From NCBI GenBank assembly GCA_002812745.2, contig NCSJ02000068.1, forward strand, positions 1 to 64,000: a stretch of 64,000 nt of DNA, in the 5' to 3' direction. Positions 56,278 to 64,000 of the stretch are shown here, in pieces (the first letter of the stretch is position 1; each line of letters starts with the position of its first letter). This stretch comes from Scytalidium lignicola. Its lineage: Eukaryota; Ascomycota; Leotiomycetes. Made by a program: the position numbers and the translations under genes. The notes beneath the pieces were generated by a model. That model did no database searches. It was not told the DNA's origin and saw only the letters and a list, made by a program, of their open reading frames with translations.

Positions 56278-59200
56278 ATGCCTCCTCCACCTCATCAAAA
56301 GCCAGAAAATGTTCTGAAGCGCGCCCATGAACTTATGGGCGTCGGCCAGTCACCGGCTGCGCTGATTCTGCTTCACGAACATGTCACCTCCAAGAGATCT
56401 CGGACTGTCCCGATCACATCGCTGGAGCCGGTTATGCTCCTTTTGGTCGAGCAGTCCGTCGAGCAAAAGAAAGGAAAATTGGCTAAGGAAGCCTTATATC
56501 AGTACAAGAATATCAGCCAGAACACGAATGTTGCAACTATCGAGGTATGGGTGGATGAAGATAACTTATCTTTTACTCTTCGGATAGAATGCTGATAAAG
56601 TTATCTCTAGTTGGTTTTAAAGAAATTCATCGAACTGGCGGAGGAAAAAGTCAAGACTGCACAGGCCAAAGCAGACGAAGTTCAATCATCTCTCGAAGAA
56701 TCAGCAGCGGCAGCGGCAACTAGTGTCGATGATCTCGAAGCCAGTGAGACCCCGGAATCAATTCTTCTCTCAACCGTCTCCGGAGAACAGTCAAGAGATC
56801 GCACAGACCGTGCCATTGTGACACCATGGCTCAAATTTCTTTGGGAGACGTACCGAACCGTTCTCGACATCCTGAGAAATAATGCTAGGTTAGAGATTAT
56901 GTACCAGACCACTGCCATGCAGGCCTTCGACTTTTGTCTGAAGTACACCCGAAAGACTGAGTTCCGCAGACTCTGCGAGTTACTCCGAAATCATGTGCAG
57001 ACCGCTGCCAAGTACTCGGCACAGATGCATGCTATTAATCTCAATGATCCTGATACACTACAGCGTCACCTTGAAACCCGCTTCCAGCAACTTAATGTAG
57101 CAGTTGAACTTGAACTTTGGCAAGAGGCTTTCAGGAGTGTTGAAGATATTCACACTTTACTCAATCTTAGCAAGCGTCCACCAAAGAACATCATGATGGC
57201 CAATTATTATGAGAAACTCACTCGAATCTTCTTGGTTGGCGAAAACTATCTTTTCCATGCCGCTGCCTGGTCCAGGTACTACAATCTTCTTCGCCAGTCC
57301 GCGGCGATGGTTTCCTCTGGCCATAGCAAAAAGTCGGATAATCCTCCGATTACAGAAACCGATCTCTCCAAAGCAGCGTCCTTCGTTCTCTTATCTGCAC
57401 TTGCTATTCCTGTTATTAGTACCTCGAGATCGCGAGGCGCCTTGGTGGATATTGACGAAGCCAAGAAGAACAAGAACTCCCGCCTCACTCACCTTCTTGG
57501 TATGGCACAAGCTCCCACTCGTGCTATACTCTTCAGAGATGCTATGAGCAAGGGTCTCCTGAAACGAGCCAAACCGGAAATTCGTGATCTCTACAACATC
57601 CTTGAAGTTGACTTCCACCCTCTATCTATCTGCCAAAAGATCTCTCCAATTCTCGCACAGATTGGGGCTGACTCCGAGATGGAGAAGTACGTCCTTCCTC
57701 TACAACAGGTTATCTTAACAAGGTTGTTCCAACAGCTGTCTCAAGTCTATGAGACTGTTGATCTTGAATTCGTCCAAAACCTTGCCAAGTTTCCAGAGCC
57801 ATTCCAGGTGTCCCGTGACACGATCGAAAAATTCATCATGAATGGCAACAAGAAGGGTGATCTTGCTATCAGGATGGACCACGCTACTGGAGTCCTCAGT
57901 TTCGACACAGACATCTTCTCCTCCGCCAAGGCAGTCCATGCTGGCTCTACTGCAGGCTCAGCAGAGTCTGAGACATCCTCAGTCCAGCGACTCCAGAGCA
58001 CCCCATCAGAGATTGTCCGAACCCAGTTGACCCGCTTAGCCAAGTCTCTATATGTTACATGTCAATACATTGATCCGTCATTCAACGAAGCTAGAATAAA
58101 AGCTCGAGAGGCGGCTTATGCAAGAGCCAAGGCTGGCGCAGAAAAGGAGCATCTTGCAACTCTAGCCAGAAAAGTTATCATCCATAAGCGGAAGGAGGAG
58201 GCATCCGAGATCCAGTCTCGAAAGCAAAAAGAAGAGGAGACTCGGAAACGGATTAGGGCAGCTCAACTCCAGGAAGCTGAAGACAAACGACTAGCACAAG
58301 AACAAAAGGAGCGTGAAGAGAAACGTATGAAGGCAGAGCTTGACAGAGTGCGCAGAGAGGAACTCAAGAAGCAGATTGCTGATCTCAAGATCGGTCCCAA
58401 GGCACTGGACATTGATGTTGAGGATCTGGATAGTCTCGATCCTAATAGTTTACGTGCGATGAAACTTGCTCAGTTGGAGCGTGAGAAGAACGATATCAAT
58501 GAGAAACTGAGAATTACTGGAAAGCGTATCGATCATCTGGAGCGAGCCTTCAGAAAGGAAGAAGCCAAGAAATTACCTGAAGATTACGCAAAGCAAAGGG
58601 AACGTGACCTAGAAGCATATGAGAAATTCGTCGCTCAGACTCTAAAGGATACTGAGGCTAAACACAAGGAGAACGTCGAACTTAAGCACCGATTGACTCG
58701 ACTTGTCCCCTTCTATGAGAACTTCCGTCAATCCATTGCTGAGAAGAGGCACGAAGAATTCGAGAAGCGTCGCCGTGATGCGGAGAAGGAATTGGAGAAA
58801 CAGATTGCTCTCCGCAGAAAGGAGTTCAGAGAACGCAAGGCTCGTGAGAAACGTGAGCGTGAAGAGACAGAGGCACGACTACGAGAGGAGGAAGAGCTCG
58901 CTGCAAAGGAAGCTGAGGAGAAGGCAGCCCGTGAGGAGAAGAAGAGGCAGGAGCTCCAGGAACTTAAGGCTATTAGAGAGAAGGAGAGACAGGAGGCATT
59001 GGAGATGGCTGCTCTACAGGAGCGAAGAGCAGAGGAAGCTGCTGAACGGAGAAGGAAAGAGAAAGCTGCTGGTGCAGTTCCTGCAACTCGTGCACCAGTT
59101 ATGGAACGAAGTGATTCCAATGACAGACGACCACCATTGCCAATTTCTGGTGCTAAACTAGGTTGGAGAGAGAAGGAGAAACTACGTGCCGAAGGCAAAG

Positions 59201-59580
59201 AGGTTCCTCGAGATGAATCCCCGGTGACGCGCGCTCCACCAGTCAGCCGAGCTGCACCAATGGAACGAACTGATTCGAACGAGCGGCTCAGCGCACCACC
59301 TCGCCTCAATCTCCTCGGCAGCGGCAACAAGCCTAGCTGGAGAGACAGACAAGCTGCTAAGGAGACTACTGGGCCTGCTGCTCCAAGTGATTCAACTTCT
59401 CCCCCAGCGGCAAGCTCCCGAGTGCCATCTTCTGGAGGAGTGTATATGGCACGTGGTAGATCTGGCCGAGAAGAAAATGGACGCGATAATTCTCCAGCAG
59501 CACCCACTGCTGAATCCACTCTCCGGCCGTCTGCAGCACCTGGGAAGTTCGTTCCTCCTCACCTACGAAACAAGCAATAG
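56278..59580 (+). CDS. TIF32: Translation initiation factor eIF3 subunit a
   Basis: Two exons, 56278-56544 and 56611-59580; 1078 aa. It starts [20 protein letters not shown], the conserved eIF3a N-terminus, and continues with the helical repeat/PCI region ([20 protein letters not shown], later [18 protein letters not shown]). A long charged coiled coil (about residues 520-870, Arg/Glu/Lys-rich) follows. The Pro/Ser-rich C-terminus has two ERxDSNDR-like repeats and the terminal [12 protein letters not shown]. eIF3a is the scaffold of eIF3 and binds the 40S subunit, eIF1 and mRNA. The codon upstream at 56269 is TTG, so 56278 is the start. The coiled-coil part generates long spurious minus-strand ORFs. 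Confidence 0.96.
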
Positions 59581-59898
59581 GATGGTTACTAGTGGATGGG
59601 TCTATGAAAGGTGAAGGGAGGGCTGTATTTGGCGTTTATCCTTTTAAAGAAACTCTGTAATTAATACTTCTACTCTGGCAATACGCAGGACATAGTGGCA
59701 GTCTTTATTATGAGGTTTCTGACATGGTCATTTATTGATTATAGGCTTATTTATGTGGCCTTTCTGCTGAACGTGGGCCCTATATAAAATGAATTCAATC
59801 GAGGGTTCTCATTAGAAATACATGACATGAAATACTGAGTGCATAAACAAACACCAATCATGCTAATGATCTATAACGTAACGTGCGTTTCACTGTGC

Positions 59899-59918
59899 TA
59901 ATAATAATATTATTATTA
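59899..59918. repeat. 20-bp perfect AT palindrome
   Basis: TAATAATAATATTATTATTA is its own reverse complement. It could be a simple AAT/ATT slippage product or a weak terminator-like hairpin after eIF3a. Confidence 0.7.
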
Positions 59919-60053
59919 ATAGAGGTGACTTTCCGGAAATCATTATCAGCTTACTCTGGCCGGAACGGCAACGCGCATGAATATGATGCCTATTGAAAGA
60001 ACGAGCTTATTTTTGGCTACCCACAGGCATAATAACGTCTATTCCAGGAACTA

Positions 60054-60814
60054 CGATATGCAACAAAAAATTAAGATTCACCGATTCTGCTAATTACAGT
60101 AAGTCTCTTAAAAACCACTAGGTGTTAATAGGATTTGCGACCTGCAACAAAGAAGATTGAGTATTCTTACGGACGTACCACCTTTATTGATTGGTTAGAG
60201 GCTTATATAGTGAAGCTTTCGGAGTTGATGAAGATATGTCATTTTATAAGAACTGCATTCAATAATCAAGAAATACAACTTTGTCTCCCTGCCAACAACT
60301 TGCGATATGCAACAAAAGAGAACGTAGTTTCCGATAGCGAATGGGTTTAAATTTAGATGGGGTTTTATTAACTCCATTTGAAGGAAATGCAACATCCAAC
60401 ATTCAACAAAGAAACAAGCATTCATAGTACAGATAATTATCATAACAAATCATATACAGTACCTTCAGCTATTTTGTCCCCCGTAGAAGAAAATAAGATG
60501 TGCAACNAAAAAAAGCCTGGGCACAGCATGCGATGTGCAACAAAATATTTGGTCCATCAAAGAATTGTGTAGAAGAAACCACGACATGCAACAAAAAAAA
60601 AAAACCACCTGCAACTTCATAGGTGAGATGTTCAATTCAATCTAGGCAAGCAAATGCGACATGCAACAAAGAAAGAAAAAATAGCCAATGGGATAATTAA
60701 TTGACTGAGAATTCCATGGAAGAATCTACGATGTGCAACAAATAATGGCAGTGCTTACGGTACCGTAGTTCAGGCGTGTTGATCTATGAGGGAAAAAATG
60801 CGATGTGCAACAAA
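60054..60814 (+). repeat. Interspersed array of eight CGAYVTGCAACAAA motifs
   Basis: Eight exact matches start at 60054, 60138, 60303, 60531, 60582, 60657, 60729 and 60801, all on the plus strand. A ninth copy (60496) has A for the first C and an N in the core. Weaker relatives lie near 60383, 60605, 60863 and 60912. The base before the motif is often TG or TA, so the extended form is TGCGAYRTGCAACAAA. Spacing varies (84, 165, 228, 51, 75, 72, 72), so this is not a simple tandem repeat. Sequence between copies is not conserved to my eye. Function unknown. Confidence 0.85.
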
Positions 60815-61036
60815 GCGAAGTACTGACAATNAAAAAACGATAGTGAGTTATGGAAAATGCAACGTGTAACCAAACCGTGAAGCAGCATAGGAAATTTCAT
60901 AAAAGAAACAGTGATGTATAACTAATTAAATTTGGATGGCATTTGTTCATGGTGGTCTATCCCTTCTGAATCGCAGGCTCTAATATTGAGAATTATAGAC
61001 GTTCATATACACACTTGCAAAATGTGTTATTTTATC

Positions 61037-62110
61037 TTAGATAACTCCGTAACGTTGTTCACCGAATATCATATCACGAGGTGTTACTCTCTCATTTCGA
61101 AGCCAACAATCCTTTCTTTCGCAGAGTCGAAACAATATCATCGGGGTAAATTGCGGCCTATTTTCTAACACTTTCCTAGTCCAAAGATGGTCTTTGTTAG
61201 GTGTCTTGGAAGGTAGTTGGGAGTACTCGGAAGTATCACTCAAGGGCTGCCACTCGGCCTCTATCCAGATATCCTGGTGGTTTTCAATATCAGCATCGCC
61301 CCTTTCTGCGGCCTGTCCTTCCTTAATGCATAACCATGCTTTGTCCATGTTATTGTTCCACTCCTCGATATAGCCCTGAAGTTCTGTGGATAAAGCTACC
61401 TCAAAGCACTTTTCAGCCGCCATATCGTACTGGGTTCCTAAAGACCAAAGCTGATGGTATTTTCGGATCGTTTCCTTATCTAGTGCATGGATGAGTTTGA
61501 TACGTTCCTCAACTAATCTCCCGAATAACCCTGATCTTGCCGCCTGGTTGATGTCGGCATAGACACATATCTCCATCACAGTGAGCAAGTATTCATTCCT
61601 CGTTTCAAGAAGCTCCAAATCAAACTCAAAACTACGAGAAGTTTCACCGTTATCTAGACGTACACCGTATAGGAAGTCCCATATAGCACGGGCAGAGATA
61701 GCCGGCGTAGCTTTCGCCCTGGATGCCAGCGACAGGAAGTAAGAGATTGCACTTTCTTCCACATCATAATTGAAGCACCAAGCTGTAATCCAATTTGCAT
61801 GGAATATATCAGAGACAGGACAGAACCATTGATAGTCGACATGATATAGAGGATTACACTGTAGATCGTTTAGGTCGTTTTTTAAGTTGCCACCATTCTC
61901 AAGTGCGACCTTCCGTGACTCACGACACACCTGAGTTATAATTGGAGGACGAGCATTTAATTTACAGGCGGAAGTAAGCTCTCCATCAAATCTCTCTGGA
62001 GCTTTAAGCTCTATGACCCGCCGGGGAAGGCATTCCATCCAGATCGTACGTCGCAATTCAAAGGGTAACTGTAGAAAGAGAGTAAACTGCTCGGCTGTTG
62101 GTGTCGCCAT
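61037..62110 (-). CDS. 2EXR-domain protein
   Basis: One exon on the minus strand, 357 aa, ATG at 62110. The N-terminus is the 2EXR domain: FTLFLQLPFELRRTIWMECL, followed by PRRVIEL and, further on, PIITQVCRESRKVALE. This domain (named after the paired ExR motifs) occurs in large, fast-evolving families of filamentous fungi with unknown function, F-box-like in its first helices. The rest is helical and unannotated. The gene is intact with no frame break. It is one of the few accessory-type genes in the window. Confidence 0.88.
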   Translation of the reverse strand: MATPTAEQFTLFLQLPFELRRTIWMECLPRRVIELKAPERFDGELTSACKLNARPPIITQVCRESRKVALENGGNLKNDLNDLQCNPLYHVDYQWFCPVSDIFHANWITAWCFNYDVEESAISYFLSLASRAKATPAISARAIWDFLYGVRLDNGETSRSFEFDLELLETRNEYLLTVMEICVYADINQAARSGLFGRLVEERIKLIHALDKETIRKYHQLWSLGTQYDMAAEKCFEVALSTELQGYIEEWNNNMDKAWLCIKEGQAAERGDADIENHQDIWIEAEWQPLSDTSEYSQLPSKTPNKDHLWTRKVLENRPQFTPMILFRLCERKDCWLRNERVTPRDMIFGEQRYGVI

Positions 62111-63878
62111 TATTACTTTCGGGATCGATTACTCGGCCTATTCACATTGTTAAACACAAGGCTGAAAGATGAATAAGTTGTTGGCAGGTATAGTTGGAAG
62201 TGACTAAGAATGCTTGCCCTTGATATATGAAGGCGACTCACTGTATGGGAAAGTNAAAAAAAACTACCCCGCAAGATCATTTCTTTTGCATTAATATGAT
62301 AATGTGACAAGAAGGTTGTAGCATCTCCATGACGAAGAGTTTACGCCGTGGACTTAAATATTTTCCGTTTTCGATAGGTCTAGGTTAAAGTTCCTTGCTG
62401 TATTAAAACTCGCCTAATACAGTAATAGCGACTTTTTGACATGTGTACGAGTCATAGCTCCAAAACACTTCCGACTAGAAGGCTGGGAGCTATTACAGTA
62501 TTACCCCAGCGCAAGTGTGGAGCAATCACGTTGCGGCAACGCTTTGAATACGCGTCACGAGGGATGGCAAGTGATGGAGGATGGAGGAGATGGGGGAGGA
62601 TAGCTCTTGACCTCTGGATGTTGAGAGCGGATCGCCCTGAGGGCGATCCGCTCTCACTTCAACAAGGTTGTTTAGATTATATCTCAGGGAGGGAACTTTG
62701 ATTCAGATCCTCGAGTATTTTATTACATTGGGTACCTGCTTTTGTTCTGCTTCCATACTTGTAGAATCAGCCGTAGATAGAGAAAGATCTGAGCCCAACA
62801 CTCACTCTCATTCAACAGTTCTGAGGGACTTCACCGTAAGTGCAAACCGGTGAAGAGCTGTGCAGCGGCGTGAACCTTTGTTGTGGTGAAATGCGCGAAT
62901 GGGCTTGGCGGCCTCCCGTAGCCACTTTACGCGCTCAGCAGCTGTCAGCCAATGGACCGCGCAAATCCAGCCCCTGAGTCGCGTCTGGGCCAGTCGGCAG
63001 TTCTCCTTTCGCGTCTTTTTCATAACAAAGCAGAAGACCAGACGAAACGAGCCACTCGTTTGTCACTCTTTTGGGTAATTGTTTTGATCGGGGGGTGACT
63101 TTGACAGCGGCCCTCGGGTGCAAAGTCGCGGTACGTGCGATGGAAACAGGCGCGACTTTGCGGCCTCTTGTTTGGGCCTGCTGGAGAATGCACTACCACA
63201 GAGGACTTCTTTGATCTCTCTAGACTTCAATTCCCGTGAACATCCATCCTCAGTTGCGTGCTGCACTCTGGTCGTCGTTCTCACATCTCTTTTCAATATC
63301 ATCACTATCACTCATTAACCACCGATTCACGACGCGGACCGGACCTGAACCCCTCGAACATCAGCCCGCCATCGCTTAAGGGACGATTAGCCTGTTGAGG
63401 ACTAGCGTTACCGCTCCAGCTATTGTGCGTCTCCCCTTCGCAACAACATTATCTCGATTTCGATTCAGTCTGAACACAATCAAATCGACTGGAACCACCA
63501 AGGAGCGAACGCATTGCTTTAATACCTGGAGGATCATTAGCTGAGGTATATTAAGATTGATGCTTGCAACAGTCTACTACCTCTGTCAGTCTTTTCAGGG
63601 GATTTAATTGAAAGGCGCGAAGCAAATCTCAGGTGGCAGGGCAACCAACGGAAGCACCGCGCACCGCGATCGTCAAGTACAGCTCTATCGCGACCAACAG
63701 CACGACAAGCACAACCGAAACCACTGATCCTAGGAGTTATTAGCTGTGGAATAACAAGCTGGACTGATTGGAAATTTATACTACCTGGCAGACAGGCGCC
63801 GGGCCTGTGACTCTGCCAGGAAGCAATCTAATCTCCCTTTCTCGAACACCGATCTTGCGACACTTCCGAGGACTCATC
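62111..63878. other. Intergenic region before the last gene
   Basis: The 1768 bp holds the promoter of the 2EXR gene on the left (one N at 62255) and the long promoter or leader of the gene starting at 63879 on the right. A perfect hairpin lies at 62623-62655. ORFs here are short and unconvincing. Confidence 0.5.
62623..62655. repeat. Perfect inverted repeat, 15-bp arms, 3-nt loop
   Basis: GAGAGCGGATCGCCC and its exact complement flank TGA. The arms are GC-rich, unlike the surrounding DNA, and would form a very stable hairpin in DNA or RNA. Confidence 0.9.
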
Positions 63879-64000
63879 ATGGCTACCAGCGAAGAGCGTA
63901 TAAGCTCTCTCCTCTCTCCGAAAAACAACACCAAGAAAATCAACGCTCTTAATACCCCGCCTCTGGGCACCCCACGTCGCACCGCTACCCCTCCTCCAGC
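63879..64000 (+). CDS. 5' end of an unidentified gene (cut by window edge)
   Basis: An ATG at 63879 in good context (ATCATGGC) opens a frame that runs to the end of the window: MATSEERISSLLSPKNNTKK, then INALNTPPLGTPRRTATPPP. The 40 visible residues are a Ser/Thr/Pro-rich disordered N-terminus. Product cannot be told. Confidence 0.6.
   Translation, partial: MATSEERISSLLSPKNNTKKINALNTPPLGTPRRTATPPP

Larger units (their letters stand above)
59581..61036. other. Intergenic region with a motif array
   Basis: The 1456 bp between eIF3a and the 2EXR gene (convergent) starts with the eIF3a 3' UTR. It contains a 20 bp AT palindrome at 59899-59918 and, from 60054, the motif array described below. Two N positions (60507, 60831) fall within the array. 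Confidence 0.55.

Noticed and set aside
58728..59519. Minus-strand 263-codon Ser/Arg/Leu-rich ORF
   Set aside because: Antisense of the eIF3a charged coiled coil and Pro/Ser tail, which rarely contain antisense stops.
1..64000. A secondary-metabolite or defence gene cluster
   Set aside because: SDR, APH kinase and Zn2Cys6 genes are present, but they are far apart among housekeeping genes, and there is no backbone synthase, P450 or NLR-like gene.
1..64000. CRISPR arrays, bacterial operons or ribosome binding sites
   Set aside because: The DNA is eukaryotic with spliceosomal introns. The only regularly repeated short motif (60054-60814) has irregular spacing and no spacer logic.

Overview
The window looks like a piece of a filamentous ascomycete genome (Pezizomycotina, possibly Leotiomycetes; the class is inferred from the style and set of the proteins, not from a search). 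The evidence is: short 50-120 bp spliceosomal introns with GTRNGT donors and CTAAC/CTGAC branch sites, long intergenic spacers, and typical fungal families (Zn2Cys6 factor, WSC wall protein, 2EXR protein, GtaA-type glutaminase, fungal APH kinase). I rebuilt the gene models by hand by joining reading frames at consensus splice sites and checking phase. Every multi-exon model reported as complete closes in frame. Sixteen single N bases are scattered through the window; 14 of them sit directly left of a homopolymer.

Layout. 1-848 is a Tra2-like RNA-binding protein (minus, cut by the window edge). 1235-4025 is a secreted glutaminase-A family protein (minus, 7 exons). 4771-5569 is a short-chain dehydrogenase, followed at 5611-5840 by a broken partial copy of its own promoter and 5' end. 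5939-6883 is an APH-family kinase-like protein and 7402-8487 an Ap4A phosphorylase/ATP adenylyltransferase. 8648-10527 is a Myb-like protein (minus). An AT-rich stretch without genes follows to 13047. 13048-14253 is an unrecognised acidic protein (minus), 14954-15579 the NatB catalytic subunit, and 16004-16802 the mitochondrial F1 ATP synthase delta subunit (minus, 5 exons, one of its introns 54 nt long and open in frame). 19773-22079 is a disordered acidic protein, 23000-25335 a patatin-like lipase with a membrane anchor, and 27293-29621 a two-WSC-domain secreted protein with a threonine-rich stalk. 32233-35566 is a Zn2Cys6 transcription factor. 36181-37585 (PDX1, minus) and 37915-38961 (predicted mitochondrial membrane protein) diverge from a 329 bp spacer. 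A 6.5 kb gene desert follows. 45423-48031 is a leucine-rich-repeat protein, 50815-52067 the catalytic subunit of protein phosphatase 1, 53641-54841 a SelW/Rdx-family thioredoxin-like protein with a long low-complexity tail (minus), and 55433-55778 a G-protein gamma subunit (minus). 56278-59580 is eIF3a, 61037-62110 a 2EXR-domain protein (minus), and 63879-64000 the first codons of an unidentified gene.

Most of these are housekeeping genes with no operon-like or biosynthetic-cluster logic. The least explained signals are in non-coding DNA. First, eight exact copies of CGAYVTGCAACAAA occur at 60054-60814, all on the same strand and all starting in the same phase modulo 3, and their variable dinucleotide looks like decayed CpG. 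Second, the 9-mer GTACTGTAC (or its complement) recurs nine times, always between genes. Third, there is a perfect 15 bp-arm hairpin at 62623-62655. I did not find a convincing new multi-gene system; the motif array is the best candidate for something undescribed.
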